From UBA1724 sp963632245 (GTDB lineage: Bacteria; Verrucomicrobiota; Lentisphaeria; Oligosphaerales; Oligosphaeraceae), in contig CAVGTF010000110.1 of the NCBI GenBank assembly GCA_963632245.1, positions 1-7,622 of the forward strand: 7,622 nucleotides of DNA. Reading direction: 5' to 3'. The notes below the pieces were generated by a model. That model did not search any database and was not told the origin of the DNA. It saw nothing but the letters and a program-made list of their open reading frames with translations. Positions 1-5,113 of the stretch are shown piece after piece. Numbering within the stretch: position 1 is the stretch's first letter; the number at the start of each line of letters is the position of its first letter. Position numbers and translations under genes: made by a program.

Positions 1-135
1 CGGCTAGGGAAGTGAGCTATTACGGGTAAGCCAGTCTCGGAGCCCAAAAACGCACTGTACCGCGGCAAAAAAGCCGCGGAATTCCCGCGGAGCGACCTTG
101 CAAACTAGCCACTAGCCACTAATTGCTAGGTACTT
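1..135 (-). repeat. Composite intergenic repeat, copy 1 (cut by window edge)
   Basis: This is the first of four copies of a composite module, oriented here by its G-rich strand (minus). Read on plus, it starts with block B (1-59, beginning CGGCTAGGGAAGTGAGC). The hairpin block C follows: CCGCGGC at 60-66, a six-A loop at 67-72 and GCCGCGG at 73-79. Degenerate heptamers (block D, TAGCCAC repeated) lie at about 104-130. Bases 1-55 match 203-257 without a mismatch, so copies 1 and 2 are tandem with a 202-bp period. On minus the hairpin is followed by 9 nt and then T5 (50 to 46). No coding potential is seen. The copy may continue left of the window. Confidence 0.8.
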
Positions 136-136
136 C

Positions 137-153
137 CGGCGCGTTGAGCGCCG
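137..153. repeat. Stem-loop between repeat copies 1 and 2
   Basis: CGGCGC (137-142), loop GTTGA, then GCGCCG (148-153) form a 6-bp stem. The stem lies between the heptamer block of copy 1 and block A of copy 2. A longer but similar hairpin sits at 335-357, at the end of the TolC-like gene and again directly next to a heptamer block. It therefore looks like an optional part of the same composite repeat. Confidence 0.55.
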
Positions 154-333
154 TTAGCGGGGGCACGGGGGGCGCATGCCCCGACCTCCTTTGGTTGGGT
201 CCCGGCTAGGGAAGTGAGCTATTACGGGTAAGCCAGTCTCGGAGCCCAAAAACGCACCGTGCCGCCGGTAGGCGGAAGGGCGCCTGCGGCACCGCTTTAA
301 CCTACTCCCTGCTACCTGCTCCCTTCTACCTAC
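154..333 (-). repeat. Composite intergenic repeat, copy 2 (full length)
   Basis: This is a complete copy. On plus the order is block A (154-198, GCGGGGGCACGGGG...CCTCCTTTGGTTGG), block B (203-257, identical to 1-55), hairpin block C (CCGCC 262-266, loop GGTA, GGCGG 271-275), the shared segment GGCGCCTGCGGCACC (279-293), and heptamer block D (about 301-333). Read on minus, block D gives GGTAGAA, GGGAGCA, GGTAGCA and GGGAGTA. It begins about 24 nt after the stop codon of the TolC-like gene, in the sense direction. The hairpin is followed on minus by 9 nt and T5 (252 to 248). Nothing here encodes a recognisable protein. Confidence 0.85.
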
Positions 334-334
334 C

Positions 335-357
335 GCGGGCGCGCTTGGCGCGCCCGC
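335..357 (-). terminator. GC-rich hairpin overlapping the stop of the TolC-like gene
   Basis: GCGGGCGCGC (335-344), loop TTG, GCGCGCCCGC (348-357) is a perfect 10-bp inverted repeat touching the TAG stop at 359-357. Its position fits a 3'-end structure that stops RNA polymerase or protects the mRNA end. No T-tract follows; the heptamer block comes next instead. It is therefore not a textbook intrinsic terminator. Fifteen bases of it recur, inverted, at 2654-2668. Confidence 0.45.
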
Positions 358-1787
358 TACCGTGCCGGATATCCCAGTGCGTACGCCAATTCGCTTTGGG
401 CCAGGAGGAGTTCTGCGGCGGTGGAGTTTTGGCGAAGGAGGATGTTATTGAGTTCCTTCTGGGCATCCAGGACAATGGCGGAGGTGCTTTCGCCCAAACG
501 GAAGCGTTCCTGTTCGGCCTCCAGGGTCTTTCGGGCGGCCTCCACGCCGGAGGCCACCATCTCCAGACGGCGGCGCGCGCCCTCCACACGGAGCTGCGCA
601 ATGCGGATCTCGCCGGTGATCTCCACCGCCAGAGCCTCCCGCCGCGCATCCAATTCCTTCAGTCGCGCGGCAGAACGCGCCAGCGCGGCCTCGGGGCCCG
701 TGTAGTCCAGGGGACGGCTCCAGACCAGCATGACCTCGCCGCCCCAATTGTGCTCCGAGGCAATCCGGTAGCTGGAGAGTGCGCCCTGACGGCTCTCGGC
801 CTGCCAGGTGACTCCCGCATTCAGCGAAAGCTGGTCCTTGCGATTCTCCGCCTCGCGAGCGGCATCCGCCTCCGCTTTCTCACGCTGGTCCAGCAGGACC
901 AGGTAGCTCCCGCGTCGACGGAAGGTCTCCTGATCCAAAGGCGGCACCTCCGAAGAGACCTCCCGCGCCGCCTGCAACAACGCCTCCGGAGAACAGGACT
1001 CCGCGGGCGCCACGGCATCCCGCAGGCCCATGGACTGCCCCAGCGCAATGCGCGCATTCTCCAAGGACTGCTTGGCGCTGTCCTCATCGGCCAATCCGCC
1101 TTGGAGTTCTCGGAGGGCAGTCTGGACCTGGTAATCGGGAATCGCCTTGAGGTCCGCCATATCGCTGGCCTCGCGGTGAATCCGCTGGAAGCGCGCGGTG
1201 GCGTCGTGCCAGACCTGGCAGTCCGCCTGCGCGGCGCAGAGTCGGATGAATGCCTGCGTCACATCCCGGCGCACCCGCTGTTCCGCATCCTGGAGCTGAT
1301 GGAGCGACGCATGGACCTCCGCCAATGCGGCCGCGCGGCGATATCCGTAGAGCGCAAATCCGCGATCCCGCAGCAGCGGAATCTGCAGCTTCACTCCCAG
1401 GAGATGCTGTGAGAGGTCATCGGGGGATTCGTCGGGCTCGAACCACCGGCGATAGATGCCGCCCGCCGTCAGATACGCACCGCCCTTCACGGGAATCAAC
1501 ACCCCCGCCTGCCCCTCCAGCGAATCCGAAACATCCGTGGTGTCGTAGGTGGAGGGCTCCACCGGCAAATCCCGCAAATGACTGGCGCCCCCCAGGCTCC
1601 CATACAACGTGGGATCCAAAAACTCCGCCACCTCCTCGTGAGAACGCACCGATTGCTCCACCAACGCACGCTCCGCCACCAACGACGGATGACTCTCCTG
1701 CGCTTGCCGCAAATACTCCCCTAATGGATTGCCCAAAACAGGCAACAATGCGCAAAAAAATAGGATTGCGTAAAAAATACGAAGCAC
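357..1787 (-). CDS. TolC-family outer-membrane efflux protein
   Basis: The predicted protein is 476 aa, normal for the TolC/OEP family, whose trimers form the outer-membrane channel of efflux pumps and type I secretion. The N-terminus is a signal peptide: a basic start (LR), a hydrophobic run IFYAILFFCALLPVL, and cleavage near residue 19-20. Long amphipathic helices rich in Ala, Arg, Glu and Gln alternate with short strand segments such as VKLQIPLLRDRGF. The C-terminal 48 residues contain the family hallmark FRLGESTSAIVLDAQKELN followed by LLLAQSELAYALG. No adaptor or inner-membrane pump gene lies in the window. The frame stays open to 1985, but that part is repeat DNA, so I chose the GTG at 1787, which gives a normal signal peptide. 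A GTG at 1814 (485 aa) is the alternative. Neither has a Shine-Dalgarno site. The family call is firm; the exported substrate is unknown. Confidence 0.88.
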   Translation of the reverse strand: MLRIFYAILFFCALLPVLGNPLGEYLRQAQESHPSLVAERALVEQSVRSHEEVAEFLDPTLYGSLGGASHLRDLPVEPSTYDTTDVSDSLEGQAGVLIPVKGGAYLTAGGIYRRWFEPDESPDDLSQHLLGVKLQIPLLRDRGFALYGYRRAAALAEVHASLHQLQDAEQRVRRDVTQAFIRLCAAQADCQVWHDATARFQRIHREASDMADLKAIPDYQVQTALRELQGGLADEDSAKQSLENARIALGQSMGLRDAVAPAESCSPEALLQAAREVSSEVPPLDQETFRRRGSYLVLLDQREKAEADAAREAENRKDQLSLNAGVTWQAESRQGALSSYRIASEHNWGGEVMLVWSRPLDYTGPEAALARSAARLKELDARREALAVEITGEIRIAQLRVEGARRRLEMVASGVEAARKTLEAEQERFRLGESTSAIVLDAQKELNNILLRQNSTAAELLLAQSELAYALGYPAR

Positions 1788-1803
1788 GCGAAATAAATGT
1801 AGC

Positions 1804-1827
1804 AAAAATGGCACCGCCAGTAGGCGG
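1804..1827 (-). repeat. Hairpin plus T-tract just upstream of the TolC-like start
   Basis: On minus, CCGCC (1827-1823), loop TACT, GGCGG (1818-1814), then TGCCA and T5 (1808-1804). The same stem appears in copy 2 (262-275) and copy 4 (2935-2949) of the composite repeat, so this is probably a detached extra copy of block C. It lies only about 17 nt before the chosen GTG start at 1787, between the two minus-strand genes. It could attenuate transcription entering the TolC-like gene, or hinder ribosome binding. That role is inferred. Confidence 0.5.
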
Positions 1828-1833
1828 AAGAAA

Positions 1834-2012
1834 TTAGGCGGGGGCACGGGGGCGGCAGCCCGACCTCCTTTGGTTGGCTCGCGGCTAGGGAAGCGAGTTA
1901 TTACGGATGTGCCGGTCTCGAAGAAAAAACGCCCCATACCGCGGCACCAACCGCGGAAGAGCGCCTGCGGCACCCTATTAACCAACCGCTAACCGCTAAT
2001 TACCAACTACTT
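1834..2012 (-). repeat. Composite intergenic repeat, copy 3 (full length, diverged)
   Basis: On plus this copy has block A (1834-1877), block B (1882-1920, about three quarters identical to copies 1 and 2), the hairpin CCGCGG 1939-1944, loop CACCAA, CCGCGG 1951-1956, the shared segment GCGCCTGCGGCACC (1961-1974), and heptamer-like block D (about 1978-2010, with AACCGCT repeated). On minus, block D starts directly at the stop of the small exported-protein gene and reads in the sense direction. The hairpin is followed by 9 nt and T6 (1929-1924). It fills nearly the whole gap between the two minus-strand genes. Confidence 0.82.
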
Positions 2013-2505
2013 ACAAAGAGTAGTGCAGCGTGTATTCCAGCGGTGCATCCAGCTTAGGACTCTCCAGCTTCACATCGAGGAAGAAGCCCTTTCCTTCGGG
2101 CTCCATGCGATAGACGAAGGTTCTCACGCCATCCTCGGCGCGGAAGGTCTGAACCAGTGCGGAATCGTCCTCGCTGCGAGTAAAGGAGACCTGGTTCTCC
2201 AGCCACGAAACCGCCTCGCCGCCAATCTTTGCGGTAATCGCATCGGAGCCCTCGCGCTCAAAGACCACCGTGCCGTCCTCAGAGACCTCCAGGCGGATGG
2301 TGCGATACGGCCGCGAACTCTTCTGCAGACGCTTCCGCGCAATCCCACGGATGGCGAAATTAAACTCCTTGCTCGCCTTCTCCACCGCGGCATCACGGGT
2401 CTTCACCAGCGATTCCTCCGTCACATCACGATACACCGCCGCCGACAACGAAACCGCCAGACAAAGAAACAACGCAAAAACAACCTGCACAAAACGACCA
2501 GACAT
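2011..2505 (-). CDS. Small exported protein of unknown function
   Basis: The protein is 164 aa and I do not recognise its family. Residues 1-23 form a clear signal peptide: MSGR, then the hydrophobic run FVQVVFALFLCLAVSL ending in SAA. The product is therefore probably periplasmic or secreted. Residues 30-60 look helical and charged (EESLVKTRDAAVEKASKEF). The rest alternates polar and hydrophobic residues, with segments such as TIRLEVSEDGTVVFE, VRTFVYRMEP and FFLDVKLES, suggesting a small beta-sheet domain. The mature part has no Cys, so there is no lipobox and no disulfide. The start is set by AGGAG at 2516-2512, 6 nt before the ATG. A GTG nine codons upstream lacks such a site. The TolC-like gene lies 223 bp downstream on the same strand, beyond a repeat copy, so a functional link is possible but unproven. 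Confidence 0.75.
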   Translation of the reverse strand: MSGRFVQVVFALFLCLAVSLSAAVYRDVTEESLVKTRDAAVEKASKEFNFAIRGIARKRLQKSSRPYRTIRLEVSEDGTVVFEREGSDAITAKIGGEAVSWLENQVSFTRSEDDSALVQTFRAEDGVRTFVYRMEPEGKGFFLDVKLESPKLDAPLEYTLHYSL

Positions 2506-2511
2506 ACCACA

Positions 2512-2516
2512 CTCCT
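2512..2516 (-). promoter_or_regulatory. Ribosome binding site of the small exported-protein gene
   Basis: AGGAG on minus with a 6-nt spacer to the ATG at 2505. It decides the start in favour of this ATG over the in-frame GTG at 2532. Confidence 0.7.
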
Positions 2517-2563
2517 GAAGCTGAAAATCCACCGAAAATGACGCCCCTCCGGGACACGGGCTT

Positions 2564-2569
2564 ACTATA
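2564..2569 (-). promoter_or_regulatory. Possible -10 element for the minus-strand genes
   Basis: TATAGT on minus lies in the most AT-rich stretch upstream of the small exported-protein gene (TTAATTTATAGTAAG). It would give a leader of roughly 50 nt. The region where a -35 box should be is the CTTCCTC repeat, and no good -35 is visible, so this is only a weak candidate. Confidence 0.3.
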
Positions 2570-2576
2570 AATTAAG

Positions 2577-2608
2577 AAAGGAGGAAGGAGGAAGGAGAAA
2601 GTGAGGTC
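2577..2608 (+). repeat. Left arm of a 32-bp inverted repeat (GGAGGAA heptamers)
   Basis: The arm consists of GGAGGAA heptamers followed by GTGAGGTC. Its reverse complement recurs at 2997-3028 with 30 of 32 positions matching. The two arms enclose 388 bp containing an opposite-orientation repeat module and no supported gene. The heptamer period is the same as in the other intergenic repeats, although the unit differs. Confidence 0.75.
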
Positions 2609-2828
2609 AGGGATTCGCGTCTTGAAACCCCGCGCCGGAATCTCCCGGCACGTGCGCCAAGCGCGCCCAAATGTGCAATGTGCAATGGGGGGGCTGGTAG
2701 ATGCACCCATATGAGGTAGGGAAGGGGGTGCGGGGGGTGCCCCAGTCCTTTGGACATCCTTTGCATGATACGGCATAAAGCATCCCACTGGACGATGCTT
2801 TCGTAGTCAGGGAGATTGATCGGGTGGG
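2609..2828. other. Unassigned intergenic segment
   Basis: No gene can be supported here. A minus-strand frame is open from a TTG at 2838 to 2572 (88 codons). It has no ribosome binding site, no recognisable domain, and its end runs through the GGAGGAA repeat. Its first part (INLPDYESIVQWDALCRI) looks more protein-like than the rest, so a decayed gene fragment is possible. The segment also holds a short tandem TGTGCAA TGTGCAA (2672-2685) and a 15-bp piece (2654-2668) shared, inverted, with the hairpin at 335-357. Confidence 0.4.
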
Positions 2829-2958
2829 AACCAACCAAAGGACGGAGGGCTGCCGCCCCCGTGCCCCCGCCCTTTGTTAGGCAGTAGGGAGAAGGGAGCA
2901 GGTAGTAGGTTTATTAGATGCCTGCGGCGCTATTCCGCCTAGACGGCGGTACATAAAG
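2829..2958 (+). repeat. Composite intergenic repeat, copy 4 (inverted, rearranged)
   Basis: This copy has the opposite orientation to copies 1-3. On plus it reads block A (2829-2871, CCAACCAAAGGA...GCCCCCGTGCCCCCGCC), heptamer block D (about 2881-2910, GGGAGAA GGGAGCA GGTAGTA), a segment resembling the shared TGCCGCAGGCGC (2919-2930), and hairpin C (CCGCC 2935-2939, loop TAGAC, GGCGG 2945-2949). Block B is missing. After the usual 9-nt spacer, the T-tract is replaced by the palindrome at 2959-2984. It lies upstream of the plus-strand operon, with no intact plus-strand gene before it. Confidence 0.78.
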
Positions 2959-2984
2959 TTCCGCGGCGTTCGAACGCCGCGGAA
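2959..2984. repeat. 26-bp perfect palindrome
   Basis: TTCCGCGGCGTTC (2959-2971) is followed directly by its exact reverse complement GAACGCCGCGGAA (2972-2984). The symmetry is perfect over 26 bases and stops abruptly on both sides. It may be a dimeric protein binding site, a cruciform-forming site, or a collapsed inverted repeat. It lies about 280 bp upstream of the operon start, far for a simple operator. Confidence 0.8.
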
Positions 2985-2996
2985 GAGCCGCACAGC

Positions 2997-3028
2997 GTCC
3001 TCACTTCCTCCTTCCTCCTTCCTCCTTT
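2997..3028 (-). repeat. Right arm of the 32-bp inverted repeat
   Basis: On minus this arm reads AAAGGAGGAAGGAGGAAGG and ends in AAGTGAGGAC. It matches the left arm at 2577-2608 in 30 of 32 positions in inverted orientation. Confidence 0.75.
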
Positions 3029-3218
3029 TTCCAAAAGATGTATTACACTTACCGCGTGCCGCGCAATTGCGGGGTCCCAGGAGGATTTCGCAGGCAGGAG
3101 GACGGGATTCTCCGGCAGGGCGCGGGCTCCATTTTTGTTTTTGAATGCTATTTGGGATGTCCTGGAGACAACCCCGCTTGACGCACTTCCTAGGAGGAGG
3201 CGCCATAGAACCACTATC

Positions 3219-3258
3219 GAACGCCGTTGCCACTCTCGGCGTTCTCCGGAGAGTCTCC
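3219..3258 (+). promoter_or_regulatory. Leader hairpin and ribosome binding site of the operon's first gene
   Basis: GAACGCCG (3219-3226) and CGGCGTTC (3237-3244) form a perfect 8-bp stem with a 10-nt loop. GGAGAG follows at 3248-3253, 8 nt before the ATG at 3262, and is the likely ribosome binding site. GGAG can itself pair with CTCC at 3255-3258 or with CTCC at 3244-3247, so the site could be masked. I saw no convincing -35/-10 pair and no riboswitch consensus in 3029-3261. Regulation through this leader is therefore only a suggestion. Confidence 0.4.
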
Positions 3259-3261
3259 CTT

Positions 3262-4068
3262 ATGCGCCTTTCTGCATTTTCTGTAACCCATTGCATTGCA
3301 ACGAGTTATATACAAAACAACCACCGCCCCCACCAGCGACACCCCTTCACCCTGATCGAGTTGCTGGTCGTAATAGCGATCATCGCGATTTTGGCGGCGA
3401 TGCTGTTGCAGGTCTTGTCGAAAGCGCGGGAGCAAGCGCGGTGGACCTCGTGCCTTTCGAACCAACGCCAGCTGTCCTTGGCCTTTTTGATGTACGCCTC
3501 GGACTACGACGACTACCTGCCCTGCCTGGACAACATGAAGGGCAATGGCGTGAACTCCTACGGTGCCACGGTGGGGGTAAAGAATTGGCTTGACGAGGTA
3601 GTGCGTCAGTATTTAGGGTCTGCGGCGGCGGCCTCTTCGTCGCCCTCGAAGGTCCTTTTCTGCCCTGACGAACCGGATCATTCGGACATCGCCACCAACT
3701 ATGGCCTGAACTACCTGATTGCCTCCAACGGTCAGGGCGCCCAGAAGACCACCTCCTTCCAAGCACCGTCGGTCACCTCCATGCTGGTGGAGAACACGGG
3801 ACACCTCTGCTACTATTGCTACGTGCTGAATCCCGATGGACGTCACCTCACCGGCTCCTCCTACGGCCTCAACCGCGCCGCGCTCTTCCGCCACAAGGAC
3901 GGTAAGGTCTGCAATGTCTCCTTCCTAGACGGCCATGCGGAGGGCGTCACGCGCCTGAAGCTCCCCTGCCGTGAATCCTATCCGGAGATTGAGGAGGCGG
4001 TGCTGCGCAACACCTGGTTCAACCAGGGAAAGGTCTCCGCCTCCCTGGAGACCATCGAGCCCCTCTAA
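3262..4068 (+). CDS. Prepilin-like protein (type II secretion/type IV pseudopilin N-terminus, H...DG C-terminus)
   Basis: From the ATG at 3262 the protein is 268 aa. Residues 1-28 form a long leader rich in His and basic residues. Residues 29-47 are the prepilin segment FTLIELLVVIAIIAILA with Glu5 at residue 33. Prepilin peptidase normally cuts after Gly, but here the preceding residue is Pro28. Conserved family pieces follow: KAREQAR (55-60), C64...N67..Q70, MYASDYDDYLP (77-87), a CPDEP segment (134-138), and a C-terminal HKDGKVCNVSFLDGH (211-225). This matches the pseudopilin-like families that are very numerous in PVC bacteria; their function is mostly unknown. The frame is open upstream to 3145, but the ATG at 3262 has a GGAGAG site and gives the shortest leader. 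The stop lies 4 bases before the permease ATG, so co-transcription is likely. The family call is firm; the role is unknown. Confidence 0.85.
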   Translation: MRLSAFSVTHCIATSYIQNNHRPHQRHPFTLIELLVVIAIIAILAAMLLQVLSKAREQARWTSCLSNQRQLSLAFLMYASDYDDYLPCLDNMKGNGVNSYGATVGVKNWLDEVVRQYLGSAAAASSSPSKVLFCPDEPDHSDIATNYGLNYLIASNGQGAQKTTSFQAPSVTSMLVENTGHLCYYCYVLNPDGRHLTGSSYGLNRAALFRHKDGKVCNVSFLDGHAEGVTRLKLPCRESYPEIEEAVLRNTWFNQGKVSASLETIEPL

Positions 4069-4072
4069 CACC

Positions 4073-5113
4073 ATGGTCACCGCAGCCGCACCAATCCGCC
4101 CCGCCCTCCCCCGGGACTCCCGCCGCGCACTCTGCCTGCTGGCACTCCTGACAGTGGCGCTCTTTCTGTGGAGCCTCTCCACCGGCGCCCTGGGGCTCTC
4201 CTGGAAGGAGCTCCTGCTGGCGCTTCTGGGACGCGGAGACGCGCGCGCCTGCCGGGTCCTCTGGGATCTGCGGCTGCCCCGTGCGCTGGGCGCGGTGCTG
4301 GCGGGCGGCGGGCTCTCCGTCGGCGGACTTGCCCTCCAGGGGCTCCTCCGGAATCCCCTGGCCGCCCCCTCCACGCTGGGCATCAACAGCGGCGCCGCAC
4401 TGGGCGCAAATCTGGCGATCCTCCTGGCGCCCGCGACCCTCCTGGCCTGGGCGACGCCACTATGCGCCTTCCTCGCCGCACTCTCCTTCGCGCTGCTGGT
4501 GACCACCCTCGCCCGACACCGCGCATTCACTCCGGAGGCCGTGGTCCTGACGGGCATGGCGCTCAATGCCATGGCGCTGGCCGCCATCGCACTCCTGCAG
4601 TGTTTTGCGCAGGACACGCAGCTCTCCTCCGCGCTCTTCTGGACCTTCGGCGATCTGGGACGCATCACCCTGAGACAGTGCCTGCCACTGGCAGTCGTCA
4701 CCGCCGCCGTCCTCGCCTGGCTCCTGCGACACCAGTGGCAGTGCCAGGCACTGGAATGGGGCGATCCCACCGCCGAATCCCTGGGCGTGGACCCCCGACG
4801 ACTCCGCCGACACGGAATCCTCCTGGTCTCGCTGGTCACCGCCACCACGGTCTCCCTCATGGGAATCCTGGGCTTCCTGGGACTGCTGGCGCCCCATCTG
4901 GCAAAACGACTCCTCCGCGGTTCCCACAGCGGACTCCTCCCCGCCGCATTCCTCGCCGGTGCCACACTCCTGCTACTGGCGGATCTCCTCTGCCGACTCC
5001 CCGCCTGGGGAGTCCTCTTGCCCGCCGGCGCACTCACCTCACTCTTCGGCGCACCACTCTTCCTGGTACTGCTGGGATTCACGCGAAAGCCCACCGGAGG
5101 AGACCGCCCATGA
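4073..5113 (+). CDS. FecCD/BtuC-type ABC importer permease (iron/siderophore/cobalamin class)
   Basis: The 346-aa protein has about ten hydrophobic segments, the usual size and topology of the FecCD family, which forms the inner-membrane channel of class II ABC importers. Family motifs are clear: LRLPRALGAVLAGGGLSVGG (66-85), QGLLRNPLAAPSTLGINSGA (89-108), GILGFLGLLAPHLAKRLL (264-281, the ATPase-coupling region), ADLLCR (303-308) and the C-terminal LPAGALTSLFGAPLFLVLL (316-334). The ATG at 4073 is 4 bases after the upstream stop. No ribosome binding site lies close by, so translation probably depends on re-initiation. The frame is open further upstream but only inside the preceding gene. The end overlaps the ATPase gene by ATGA. 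The permease family does not reveal the substrate; iron chelates, haem or corrinoids are all possible. Confidence 0.93.
   Translation: MVTAAAPIRPALPRDSRRALCLLALLTVALFLWSLSTGALGLSWKELLLALLGRGDARACRVLWDLRLPRALGAVLAGGGLSVGGLALQGLLRNPLAAPSTLGINSGAALGANLAILLAPATLLAWATPLCAFLAALSFALLVTTLARHRAFTPEAVVLTGMALNAMALAAIALLQCFAQDTQLSSALFWTFGDLGRITLRQCLPLAVVTAAVLAWLLRHQWQCQALEWGDPTAESLGVDPRRLRRHGILLVSLVTATTVSLMGILGFLGLLAPHLAKRLLRGSHSGLLPAAFLAGATLLLLADLLCRLPAWGVLLPAGALTSLFGAPLFLVLLGFTRKPTGGDRP
5096..5103 (+). promoter_or_regulatory. Ribosome binding site of the ABC ATPase gene
   Basis: GGAGGAGA lies inside the end of the permease gene, 6 nt before the ATG at 5110. It is the strongest ribosome binding site in the operon. 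The following two genes have none and rely on ATGA coupling. Confidence 0.65.

Noticed and set aside
1..335. CRISPR array
   Set aside because: The repeats are few, long, composite and degenerate. There are no uniform short repeats with unique spacers, and no cas gene is present.
345..1412. Long plus-strand open frame (355 codons) opposite the TolC-like gene
   Set aside because: It is antisense to a gene with clear family motifs, has no recognisable domain, and its composition fits a shadow frame in GC-rich DNA.
1788..1985. Extended 542-aa start of the TolC-like protein
   Set aside because: The extra 66 residues are a translation of the composite repeat, and they would push the signal peptide far into the protein.
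2577..3028. Complete insertion sequence
   Set aside because: Inverted arms exist, but no transposase frame lies between them and no target-site duplication is evident.
3178..3206. TTGACG as a -35 box for the operon
   Set aside because: The bases at a 16-18 nt distance (GCGCCAT area) do not resemble a -10 element.
3030..3261. Cobalamin or other known riboswitch upstream of the importer operon
   Set aside because: I looked for the conserved cobalamin-box core and other familiar aptamer cores and found no convincing match. Only simple hairpins are visible.
2877..3296. Minus-strand open frame of 139 codons in the intergenic region
   Set aside because: It runs through the palindrome, the heptamer arm and the leader hairpins, with no motif or start signal. 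It is best explained as chance.
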